The position numbers and the translations under genes were made by a program. The notes beneath the pieces were generated by a model. That model saw nothing but the letters and a program-made list of their open reading frames with translations. It was not told the origin of the DNA and made no database searches. This document shows, piece after piece, positions 7,569 through 13,294 of a stretch of 13,294 bases of DNA (positions are counted from its first letter, which is position 1; each line of letters begins with the position of its first letter). The stretch is from Candidatus Poseidoniaceae archaeon (GTDB lineage: Archaea > Thermoplasmatota > Poseidoniia > Poseidoniales > Poseidoniaceae): NCBI GenBank assembly GCA_030741455.1, contig JASLVI010000033.1, forward strand, positions 1-13,294, in the 5' to 3' direction.

Positions 7569-8415
7569 CCACGACGGGCATATGACCCGGTCGATGACCA
7601 CCTCTGAAGGAATGGAAGTCCGAACCAACAGTGATTCCAAGGCCATACTTTTCAGCAAGTTTCCATAATTGATGACGCTCATCATCGGAGTGGCTGCGGT
7701 GAAAGGCTTCAATCGCATCAACACCTGATGCTTTGAGATGTTGAATCAGCGTTTCATAATCAACACCATAGTATCGAGGGTGAGCAAGCGATGTGATCCC
7801 ACCTGCGGCATGAACCAAAGCTGTCGCTTCTGCAAGGGATGGTTTTGGACGCTCAACATTGCAAGGTCTTCCATCGCCCAACCATTCCTCAAAGGCTTGA
7901 TCAATGGATTCGACGTATCCTGCATCGACCATCGCCATAGCAAGATGTGGACGCCCAACACTGCCTTTCGCTCGGGAAAGAACATCAGAAGGTTCAATCT
8001 TCATTCCAAAGCCATTGACCTTGTCGATTATTTCAAGCATTCTTGGAACTCGATCATCCTGTAGAGGGGAAAGCCAATCCTTGAAGTTGTTCAAACCCTC
8101 TGGAATTGGATTGTACGGAAAATAGGCAAGAAGGTGCCATGAAGAGGGAGGTCGATTCCGAGAACTCGCTTCGAGAATGTTCTCATCCCAAGGTAGTTCA
8201 ACTGCACACGTCAATTCTACACCAGGAACAAAACGTATGTTACGTTCCTTTGCGGCTACTTTTGCTTCATCCCATCCTGCAATTGTATCATGGTCGGTTA
8301 AGGACCAAACACGAACATGTTGCTTTGCCATTGCATCAGCAAGTTCCTCAACGGATAATGCCCCATCACTGTGCGTGGTGTGGCAATGCAAATCAAATGA
8401 GGAACTCCACATCAT
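7534..8415 (-). CDS. PHP-domain phosphoesterase, TrpH/YciV-type
   Basis: This is a 293-residue cytoplasmic metal-dependent phosphoesterase. PHP metal ligands are visible in order: His10/His12 in DLHCHTTHSDG, Asp41/His42 in LTDHDT, Glu67 in PGVELT, His157 in GRPHLA, His212 in AHP, His239, and Asp266/His268 in GSDFH. The length and the insert between Glu67 and GRPHLA match the E. coli YciV (RNase AM/TrpH) group. Members hydrolyse 3',5'-nucleoside bisphosphates such as pAp or trim short 5' ends of RNA, and which activity applies here cannot be read from sequence. It is the last gene of the minus-strand run behind folD and the unknown two-TM gene, and its stop lies inside tatC. The start is ATG at 8415, with a second ATG directly after. 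A possible own promoter lies about 38 nt upstream. Confidence 0.9.
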   Translation of the reverse strand: MMWSSSFDLHCHTTHSDGALSVEELADAMAKQHVRVWSLTDHDTIAGWDEAKVAAKERNIRFVPGVELTCAVELPWDENILEASSRNRPPSSWHLLAYFPYNPIPEGLNNFKDWLSPLQDDRVPRMLEIIDKVNGFGMKIEPSDVLSRAKGSVGRPHLAMAMVDAGYVESIDQAFEEWLGDGRPCNVERPKPSLAEATALVHAAGGITSLAHPRYYGVDYETLIQHLKASGVDAIEAFHRSHSDDERHQLWKLAEKYGLGITVGSDFHSFRGGHRPGHMPVVVKSLPALISSA

Positions 8416-8450
8416 TCTTGGCCACCAATTCTCAGTTTTGAACCTCTCGT

Positions 8451-8456
8451 TTAAAA
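8451..8456 (-). promoter_or_regulatory. Possible TATA-like element of the PHP gene
   Basis: On the minus strand an AT-rich stretch reading TAAATTTTAAAC starts at the stop codon of the upstream gene. The TTTTAA in it is centred about 38 nt before the PHP ATG, which would give a leader of about 12 nt. It could equally be a T-rich termination signal for the upstream gene, or neither. Confidence 0.25.
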
Positions 8457-8457
8457 T

Positions 8458-9291
8458 TTAGAACAAATCGTCTAAATCTGGCATCGCAGGTACCGATTTG
8501 CTTTCTTCAAACAGGTCATCCAAATCGGGCATGTCAGGAACACGACTCGACGGTTGATCATCAAAAGAAGGCAATTCTGGCAAAGGAATTTCACTAAGTC
8601 CCTCCGCAACAAATGCTGCCTTCTCATCGCGAAGAGGGAGTGGTTGCTCCATCTTTTCTACACCCGGTAAAGGAACGTATGCGGGTCCATCTGAGACAAA
8701 ATCCCGATTATCTTGGACGAGTTCTTTTTCTGGTTGAGGCTCAAGTTCCGATTCAAACAATCTTGACTCAATATCGACATTTCGCTCAGAAACAATTTCG
8801 GCAGCAGTACGGCCTAATTCACCACTCGAAAGCAATGCAGTAGCCGATTCGACTCGATTGGTATCGACAGCAATCGATTCTCCCACAATCGATGAGATAA
8901 TGTTCGAAGTGGTTTGGTTCGAAGAAGTGGTTGGGCGAGTTCCAACCATTGTTGATGTTGATTCAAAATCAGCAATTTGTTCCTCAACGGAACGACGTGC
9001 AGGCAATTCAGGAACTGGACGCTCCATTCGACCCCATACAGCAATCAAAACTAAACAGATGGTGATTGCAAGCCAAATCCATTCTTGTCCTGACCAACCA
9101 GTCGAGGTCCAATAATTCTCTTTGGTTCCACTAAAAAATCCAGTAAACAGCGGTTTGAGAAGAACGCGTTGACCCTCTTGACCAGGATATCTTCCGAGGA
9201 AAGCATTCCCGAACATTACGATGAACGACATGACAGCGACGGTTGTGGAAAAGGCAGCGGTTCGGGGTGCACGTTGATCCATATCCCTCAC
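8458..9291 (-). CDS. Unknown two-TM protein with acidic proline-rich tail ending in repeated MPDLDDLF
   Basis: I do not recognise this 277-residue protein. It has a short basic N-terminus, a hydrophobic helix at about residues 12-32, a short loop with several aromatic residues, a second helix at about 70-86 (WIWLAITICLVLIAVW), then about 190 residues of low-complexity, acidic, proline-rich sequence. By the positive-inside rule (basic N-terminus; GRMERPVPELPARR after TM2) both ends are probably cytoplasmic. The tail ends in VPDMPDLDDLF (251-261) and VPAMPDLDDLF (267-277), with a degenerate copy LPELPSFDD at 237-245. The frame begins with GTG at 9291, four nt after the folD stop. An ATG at 9282, preceded by GAGG, is an equally good start and would remove three residues. 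It probably sits in an operon with folD upstream and the PHP gene downstream. Being cytoplasmic, the tail could be a docking peptide; that is inference. Confidence 0.75.
   Translation of the reverse strand: MRDMDQRAPRTAAFSTTVAVMSFIVMFGNAFLGRYPGQEGQRVLLKPLFTGFFSGTKENYWTSTGWSGQEWIWLAITICLVLIAVWGRMERPVPELPARRSVEEQIADFESTSTMVGTRPTTSSNQTTSNIISSIVGESIAVDTNRVESATALLSSGELGRTAAEIVSERNVDIESRLFESELEPQPEKELVQDNRDFVSDGPAYVPLPGVEKMEQPLPLRDEKAAFVAEGLSEIPLPELPSFDDQPSSRVPDMPDLDDLFEESKSVPAMPDLDDLF
8461..8541 (-). repeat. Tandem coding repeat VPxMPDLDDLF (two copies)
   Basis: Two 33-nt coding units lie 48 nt apart (8509-8541 and 8461-8493), the second ending at the stop codon. They encode 11-residue peptides identical at 10 positions. 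Of those ten codons seven differ only synonymously (for example CCC/CCA, TTG/TTA, GAT/GAC, CTG/TTG, TTT/TTC), so the peptide is conserved although the DNA has diverged. Confidence 0.85.
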
Positions 9292-9295
9292 TTCA

Positions 9296-10162
9296 TCACG
9301 AACTCATGAATTCTGCTGCAGTCACTGTATTGGCCATCAACATTGCAACGGTCATCGGCCCAACACCACCAGGTACGGGTGAAAGAAGAGAAGCAATTGC
9401 TTCAACATCTGGATGGACATCACCAGCAAGTCGCCACCCTCGTTCGCGTGTTGAATCATCGACACGATTGATACCAACATCGACAACAATCGCTCCTTCC
9501 TTGACCCAGTCGACTTGAACCATCTCAGGACGACCAACGGCGGCAACGATAATGTCCGCTTGCAAACATTCAGCTTTGGCATCTTTGGTTCGAGAATGAA
9601 CGACCGTAACGGTGGCATCAGCCCCTCGTGCTGCAAGCAACAAGGCTTGAGGCATTCCAACATTGAACGAGCGTCCGAGAACAACAGCCTTCTTTCCTGT
9701 CAAATCAACTTCAGCCCATCGAAGCATTTCCATGACCCCAGAAGGTGTACAAGGAATCATTCCATCGGTTCGTCCTTGAACCAAGCGACCAAGATTGACT
9801 GGGTGGAATCCATCGACATCCTTGTGCGGATTGATCAATTCTGTCAGTGATTCCTCGTCCATATGTTTCGGCAAGGGTGATTGAATCAAGATACCATGCA
9901 AGTCCTCTTGTTCGTTCATGGAACGAATGTAGTCAGCAACAACGGATTCTTCTGTATCCTCTGGCAATTCAATATGCGTTGAGCGTATTCCAAGTCGTTC
10001 ACAAGAACGTATTTTGTTGTTCACATAAACATGCGAAGCGGGGTCATTGCCGACAATAATTACAGCGAGATGTGGTTGAACCTGACATGCTGCTATGCGC
10101 TGTTTAAGCCGCTCTTCCAAATCGGCCGCACATGCTTTGCCATCGAGTCGAACAGCGCTCAT
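9296..10162 (-). CDS. folD: Bifunctional methylenetetrahydrofolate dehydrogenase/cyclohydrolase FolD
   Basis: FolD interconverts 5,10-methylene-, 5,10-methenyl- and 10-formyl-tetrahydrofolate in cytoplasmic one-carbon metabolism, using NADP+. The 288-residue length is normal. Active-site residues are visible: Tyr46 and catalytic Lys50 in DPASHVYVNNK, Gln94 in ILIQSPLP, and Asp117 in KDVDGF. The nucleotide-binding segment GRSFNVGMPQAL begins at 162, and PGGVGPMT marks the C-terminal signature. The start is ATG at 10162, and the protein begins directly with the family's usual first strand. The gene lies 50 nt downstream of tRNA-Thr on the same strand with a 9-bp hairpin between, and is followed closely by the two-TM gene, suggesting one transcript. 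Its presence implies a tetrahydrofolate-based C1 pathway. No sign of truncation or unusual composition. Confidence 0.97.
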   Translation of the reverse strand: MSAVRLDGKACAADLEERLKQRIAACQVQPHLAVIIVGNDPASHVYVNNKIRSCERLGIRSTHIELPEDTEESVVADYIRSMNEQEDLHGILIQSPLPKHMDEESLTELINPHKDVDGFHPVNLGRLVQGRTDGMIPCTPSGVMEMLRWAEVDLTGKKAVVLGRSFNVGMPQALLLAARGADATVTVVHSRTKDAKAECLQADIIVAAVGRPEMVQVDWVKEGAIVVDVGINRVDDSTRERGWRLAGDVHPDVEAIASLLSPVPGGVGPMTVAMLMANTVTAAEFMSS

Positions 10163-10172
10163 GCTTCAACCA

Positions 10173-10195
10173 AACGCTTCAACGGTTTGAGCGTT
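10173..10195 (-). other. Hairpin between tRNA-Thr and folD
   Basis: AACGCT and CAA (with one bulged T between) pair with TTG and AGCGTT around a four-base loop CGGT, giving nine pairs. It lies 17 nt past the tRNA 3' end and 10 nt before the folD ATG. It has no T-run after it on the minus strand, so it is not a typical terminator. It could be a processing signal or a structured folD leader. The octamer GTTGAAGC also occurs twice here, 13 nt apart, the second copy touching the folD ATG. Confidence 0.5.
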
Positions 10196-10212
10196 CTTAT
10201 CAGATGTGATGG

Positions 10213-10288
10213 TGGAGCCAACGGAGGGACTCGAACCCCCGACCGCCTGATTACAAATCAGGCGCACTACCAGCTATGCTACGTTGGC
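10213..10288 (-). tRNA. tRNA-Thr, anticodon UGU
   Basis: The minus strand folds into a complete cloverleaf. The acceptor stem is GCCAACG/CGTTGGC and the D stem GCAT/GTGC with loop AGCTGGTA. The anticodon stem CCTGA/TCAGG has loop TTTGTAA (anticodon TGT, reading ACA/ACG threonine codons), and the T arm is GGGGG-TTCGAGT-CCCTC. The discriminator base is U73, as usual for archaeal tRNA-Thr, and CCA is encoded in the DNA. No intron is present. It heads the minus-strand run that continues with folD and is divergent from the aminotransferase gene. Confidence 0.97.
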
Positions 10289-10309
10289 CTTGTCATGCCA
10301 TTCTCATCC

Positions 10310-10321
10310 CCTTCATGAAGG
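10310..10321. repeat. 12-bp perfect palindrome upstream of the aminotransferase
   Basis: CCTTCATGAAGG is a perfect 12-bp palindrome in the 76-nt divergent gap between tRNA-Thr (start at 10288) and the aminotransferase ATG (10365). It could be an operator for a dimeric regulator, but one palindrome of this length may be chance. No convincing TATA box is visible for either gene in this gap. Confidence 0.4.
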
Positions 10322-10364
10322 AAACGGTTCAACCCCACAAGGTCAAGAGGGAAACCGGCTTGGC

Positions 10365-11654
10365 ATGGCTATGGACGAAGTGCCGGGAGCATCGCTTGTG
10401 AATGCACTCGCATCCACGCGTCAAGGGAACGACACCATCTTTGGTTGGTATGCTCGCTATCTACGAGCAAAAGAAGAGGGACATGATGCCATCAATGGAA
10501 CGGCTGGACTCCTTCTTGAGGACGATGGAAGTCTTGCCATCAACGACGTTGTTGATCAAATGCTCAGACAAGCACCTCCGCTTGAATTTGCATCCTATGC
10601 GCCATTGAAGGGGCTTCCTGATTTCCTCGATCTTAGTATTTCACTCGTACTCGGAGAGCATCGAGAAGACATTGAAGCACTCGGATTTAACTTCGTCTCC
10701 ACAGCAACACCAGGTGGCTCTGGTGCGTTGTTCCTAGCTGCAAACAATCTCTGCGAACGTGGTGATGCAATTCTCTTACGCAATCGGCATTGGGGGCCTT
10801 ATGCTGGTTTCCTCAAAGGATGTGGCCTTGAAATGGCTACATGGCCCCTACTCCCGGATGGCGAGAACGACTATCCATATTTTGCAGACCAAGCGTTTGA
10901 ACAAACCGTTGAGGAACTCGCAAACAAACAGAAAACTGTGATGGTTTGGCTCAACGATCCAGCACATAATCCAACTGGATTGACCATGACACCACAAGGA
11001 CGACGAGCGGCTCTTGACATCATGATGGCAAGTGCTTCCAAGCATCCTGATGTTGGCCACACACTTCTTCTTGATACGGCTTACAGCCTCTATGCAGACA
11101 GTCCACATGGATGGGGCCAGACCATCATCGATACGATGAATGATGGAACACCATGGCCTGAAAACTTCCTCATCACCTATGCACTCTCTCTTTCGAAGTC
11201 ACATACTGCGTATGGATTGCGTACAGGTGCACTGATTGGAATCCATCCCGACGAGGAGGTTACTGAGCGACTACGAGACATCTTTGGAACAACCGGACGT
11301 CAAACTTGGTCAGCAGCACCTCGACTTCTCCAATACACATCTGTACAGTTGCATGCAAATGAAGAAACAGCCCAAGCATGGTCGGATGAACGTGATCGTT
11401 TGCAAGACCTGTTGACCAAACGTCGTGAAACATTTGTCAAAGCCTGTGAAACATACAATGTACCAATCAATCCAACACACGATGGATTCTTTGCTTGGCT
11501 TGAACATGATGATCCTGAAAGCATCACAGAGGCTTGTGCTCAACATCACGTCTACCTCGTACCACTACGAGGAGGCATTCGAATCGGTTTGTGTGCCATG
11601 CCATCGGATGGAATTGAACGTGTAGCAAAGACACTAGCAGACGTTCTCAACTAG
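10365..11654 (+). CDS. PLP-dependent class I aminotransferase, aspartate/aromatic type
   Basis: This is a 429-residue fold-type I aminotransferase. Numbering from the ATG at 10365, NDPAHNPTG spans 197-205 with the conserved Asn202. SLSKSHTAYGLRTGAL holds the PLP lysine Lys278 and a phosphate-binding Arg286, with the same spacing of eight as Lys258/Arg266 of aspartate aminotransferase. Arg406 in GGIRIGL fits the substrate alpha-carboxylate arginine. The arrangement resembles the Asp/Tyr (subgroup I-alpha) enzymes; the amino donor is not predictable from these motifs. The frame is open further left to a TTG at 10284, but that lies inside the tRNA gene and the extra residues look non-coding. The ATG at 10365 (or at 10371) is therefore preferred. 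The stop is followed nine nt later by the zinc-ribbon gene's ATG. Confidence 0.9.
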   Translation: MAMDEVPGASLVNALASTRQGNDTIFGWYARYLRAKEEGHDAINGTAGLLLEDDGSLAINDVVDQMLRQAPPLEFASYAPLKGLPDFLDLSISLVLGEHREDIEALGFNFVSTATPGGSGALFLAANNLCERGDAILLRNRHWGPYAGFLKGCGLEMATWPLLPDGENDYPYFADQAFEQTVEELANKQKTVMVWLNDPAHNPTGLTMTPQGRRAALDIMMASASKHPDVGHTLLLDTAYSLYADSPHGWGQTIIDTMNDGTPWPENFLITYALSLSKSHTAYGLRTGALIGIHPDEEVTERLRDIFGTTGRQTWSAAPRLLQYTSVQLHANEETAQAWSDERDRLQDLLTKRRETFVKACETYNVPINPTHDGFFAWLEHDDPESITEACAQHHVYLVPLRGGIRIGLCAMPSDGIERVAKTLADVLN

Positions 11655-11658
11655 GTGA
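11653..11658 (+). promoter_or_regulatory. Shine-Dalgarno sequence of the zinc-ribbon gene
   Basis: AGGTGA overlaps the aminotransferase TAG stop and lies five nt before the ATG at 11664. It matches the complement of the 16S rRNA 3' end (GGAGGTGATC). It decides the start: the GTG at 11655 is part of this signal, so the protein probably begins at 11664. Confidence 0.65.
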
Positions 11659-11663
11659 AAACA

Positions 11664-12044
11664 ATGGTTCGCAATGTACGCGAAAACCTCATTTTATCTG
11701 GAATGATTTGCATTGCTTTTGGTGCTTTTCTCTCCGTAGGTGGCGTCCTTTCGATGGGTGCAGTCATCGGTATTTCAGGTGTCCTTTTATTCATCGTTGG
11801 AATGAGTACTGCAAGCCAGCGAACCATGAGCGAAGAAGACATTGCAGCATGGACGCCAAGTGCGGAACAACTCCCTGATGCGAATCGAATCATGTACAGA
11901 GTCGATGTTACCATTGATGAGCCAAAAAAGACAACTATTCTGTGTGGGCCATGTGGCGCTGTCACAGAACTCGACGGAGACCGACCAACATCGTTCACAT
12001 GTCCAGCATGCAACACCTTCCTCTATGAGGATGAAGAGGAATAA
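11664..12044 (+). CDS. Small membrane protein with C-terminal zinc ribbon
   Basis: I do not recognise a named family for this 126-residue protein. Two adjacent hydrophobic helices (about residues 9-27 and 29-47) form a membrane hairpin, followed by a linker and a C-terminal four-cysteine ribbon. Its ligands are Cys94 and Cys97 in CGPC, and Cys113 and Cys116 in CPAC, 15 residues apart. The protein ends in the acidic tail EDEEE. By the positive-inside rule both termini are probably cytoplasmic, so the ribbon would face the cytoplasm. It is the second gene after the aminotransferase, with its own Shine-Dalgarno signal overlapping the previous stop. Its stop (TAA) abuts the stop of the convergent gene. 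The metal could be zinc; no further function can be read from the sequence. Confidence 0.8.
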   Translation: MVRNVRENLILSGMICIAFGAFLSVGGVLSMGAVIGISGVLLFIVGMSTASQRTMSEEDIAAWTPSAEQLPDANRIMYRVDVTIDEPKKTTILCGPCGAVTELDGDRPTSFTCPACNTFLYEDEEE

Positions 12045-12902
12045 TCAGTTCGATTCATCCTTTGTTTCGCTTTCAGCAGGCGTTGTTGCTTCTGCAGCGT
12101 CACCTGTTGCAGGGAATTCGTAAGGTTCTGCTTGAGTCACCTCTTGTGTGATGATGGGTGTTGAAGCCGTCACTTGTGCAATATTTTGACTTACACCAAC
12201 ACCGACAGCGTTCGGCGGTGCTGAGGCCATCATGTAGGATCCATCAGCTCCAACCATCATTTGGACAGGGGCATCATCTTTCAATGTAAAGATCAAGATA
12301 ACACCAATGAACATGATGATGACACCACAACAGACCGCACCCGAGCCACCAAGGAAGCCAATTGCAATCATTCCAATGTCTTCACCAACCTCTTCGATGA
12401 GTACATCATCGTACGTGACAGAAACATTCGCATTTGATTCAAAAGAAAAATCTCCGGCAAAGCAACCTAAGCACGCCCGGCCAATTTTCACGTATCCTTG
12501 TTCTGCGCGCTCAAGATTTTTGTTCCTCATGTCCGCATTGCAATCCGAGGTCTCTTGGCCATCGTAATTCGCGATAACTTCGTTGTAAAATTCTCCATCA
12601 TAAGCGCCCCAATCTGAGATTCCTGGTTTTTCAGTCACGGTAATGGTGACGTTATCACAAACATCCCAGATGCCGTTATCATTGGTATCGAGATATTTTC
12701 CTTTCACCCAAAAAGTAACGCCAAGTTCCCCTAGACCATCACTATCTTTCAGATAGATCGTTCCATTGTCGACCTCTTCGAGTGCAAAATCGGTCGATTC
12801 TTCAAGTCCAGCAACACCGAATCCGCCAATGACGAATCCAATGATTCCTACAACGAAGAAACCTAATCCAACGAGAATTGTAATCGTAGCACGCTTATCC
12901 AT
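12045..12902 (-). CDS. Unknown two-TM protein with extracytoplasmic EF-hand/dockerin-like loop
   Basis: I do not recognise this 285-residue protein. It starts with a basic residue cluster and a glycine-rich helix (about residues 7-30). An external segment follows (about 31-180), then a second helix (about 181-207), then an acidic, threonine- and alanine-rich tail. The external part has a loop DTNDNGIWDVCD at 72-83, with Asp72, Asn74, Asn76, Gly77, Asp80 and Asp83 at EF-hand/dockerin calcium-loop positions. It has several cysteines, including a CLGC pair, so disulfides or metal binding are possible. Alternating hydrophobic residues and VSVTYDDV suggest beta structure. The ATG at 12902 fits a leaderless start with a TTAAA box 26 nt upstream. 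The neighbour on its right, also minus strand, is another membrane protein. Confidence 0.75.
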   Translation of the reverse strand: MDKRATITILVGLGFFVVGIIGFVIGGFGVAGLEESTDFALEEVDNGTIYLKDSDGLGELGVTFWVKGKYLDTNDNGIWDVCDNVTITVTEKPGISDWGAYDGEFYNEVIANYDGQETSDCNADMRNKNLERAEQGYVKIGRACLGCFAGDFSFESNANVSVTYDDVLIEEVGEDIGMIAIGFLGGSGAVCCGVIIMFIGVILIFTLKDDAPVQMMVGADGSYMMASAPPNAVGVGVSQNIAQVTASTPIITQEVTQAEPYEFPATGDAAEATTPAESETKDESN

Positions 12903-12925
12903 GCTACAACCACAACCCGGTCGTG

Positions 12926-12930
12926 TTTAA
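12926..12930 (-). promoter_or_regulatory. TATA-like box of the 12045-12902 gene
   Basis: On the minus strand TTAAA (in GACTTAAACAC) is centred 26 nt upstream of the ATG at 12902, the spacing expected for a leaderless archaeal transcript. It is the second gene in the window with this arrangement. Confidence 0.5.
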
Positions 12931-12946
12931 GTCTATGTGAGTTGAA

Positions 12947-13294
12947 TCACTCAAAGACTTCGTCTTCTTTCTGCCCAGCCATGACGAAATGCATGATGAT
13001 CAGAGCGACACCACCGATGTAAAGCAGCAATGCGACGTAATCGAAGCCGTTGTCAAAGTTCATCCACCAGCCCATGTATTCTTGGTTCTGGACAATTGAA
13101 CTTTCCATCTCTTCAGCATCATCACCTTCAATCGCTGAACTTTGAACAATCTGGAATACCTCTTGCAAATCGTCCATCGTAGGTTCTGTAGCAAGATCAG
13201 TTCCAGTTCGTGTATCAAGATAGAATGTTGAAGTGGAGCTACCAGAAATGATGAGGCCAGAGATTTCTTCAGACTTCAAACTGATATCGGCTCC
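12947..13294 (-). CDS. Membrane-anchored protein, C-terminal part (5' end outside window)
   Basis: This frame is open to the right edge of the window, so the start lies outside; 115 residues are visible. The visible part is mostly polar and acidic, with a serine/threonine-rich start (GSSTSTFYLDTRTGTD) and a helical acidic stretch. A single hydrophobic helix near the end (YVALLLYIGGVALIIMHFVM) is followed by a short charged tail AGQKEDEVFE. It looks like an extracytoplasmic domain with a C-terminal membrane anchor. I do not recognise a family. The TTG near 13279 is not needed as a start. It is followed after 44 nt by the two-TM gene, which seems to have its own promoter. Confidence 0.65.
   Translation of the reverse strand, partial: GADISLKSEEISGLIISGSSTSTFYLDTRTGTDLATEPTMDDLQEVFQIVQSSAIEGDDAEEMESSIVQNQEYMGWWMNFDNGFDYVALLLYIGGVALIIMHFVMAGQKEDEVFE

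Noticed and set aside
10173..10195. Hairpin as an intrinsic terminator after tRNA-Thr
   Set aside because: No T-run follows it on the minus strand, so it does not have the usual terminator form.
10213..10236. tRNA-Thr 3' end as an integration attachment site
   Set aside because: No repeat of the tRNA 3' end was seen elsewhere in the window and there is no integrase or phage-like gene nearby.
10284..10364. N-terminal extension of the aminotransferase to a TTG codon
   Set aside because: The TTG lies inside the tRNA-Thr gene, and the added 27 residues are low in conserved features; ATG at 10365 is a better start.
11655..11663. GTG start for the zinc-ribbon gene
   Set aside because: The GTG is part of the AGGTGA Shine-Dalgarno signal that precedes the ATG at 11664 at good spacing.

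Overview
The window looks like ordinary chromosomal sequence from a planktonic archaeon. My best guess is Marine Group II / Poseidoniales (Thermoplasmatota); this is an inference, since no 16S or ribosomal marker is present. Support comes from a possible leaderless ATG start with a TATA-like box about 26 nt upstream (seen best at two genes), an archaeal-looking tRNA-Thr with U73, a eukaryote-type citrate synthase next to tetrahydrofolate-type FolD, and several small membrane proteins with acidic tails. GC content is in the mid-40s by eye. Gene packing is extreme: the longest non-coding stretch is about 105 nt, so no gene-free region above 300 nt exists. I see no mobile element, CRISPR array, phage gene or rRNA.

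Layout. (1) 1-737: 3' part of citrate synthase (+), meeting tail-to-tail a soluble Rieske [2Fe-2S] protein (-). (2) 1221-3989: large RND/MMPL-type transporter (+), meeting tail-to-tail a glycerophosphodiester phosphodiesterase-like protein (-, 3990-5180). Divergent from the latter, a PAP2-superfamily membrane enzyme (5238-6719, +) is followed by tatC (6756-7568, +). (3) A minus-strand run reads tRNA-Thr(UGU), folD, an unknown two-TM protein with a repeated acidic C-terminal peptide, and a PHP-domain phosphatase whose 3' end overlaps tatC by 35 nt. (4) Divergent from the tRNA, a class I aminotransferase (+) is followed by a small membrane zinc-ribbon protein (+). (5) Two minus-strand membrane proteins close the window: a two-TM protein with an EF-hand/dockerin-like loop, and a protein cut by the right edge.

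How it fits together. The transporter, GDPD-like and PAP2 genes form a plausible envelope-lipid neighbourhood, although the first two are convergent and so not one operon. FolD supplies one-carbon metabolism, citrate synthase is the entry to the TCA cycle, and TatC is the core of the Tat export pathway. Three of the four convergent gene pairs have directly abutting stop codons, and the fourth pair overlaps.

I do not see a clear new multi-gene system. The most unusual items are the misplaced HRGAGKT-like motif at the C-terminus of the GDPD-like protein and the synonymously diverged VPxMPDLDDLF repeat that ends the two-TM protein.
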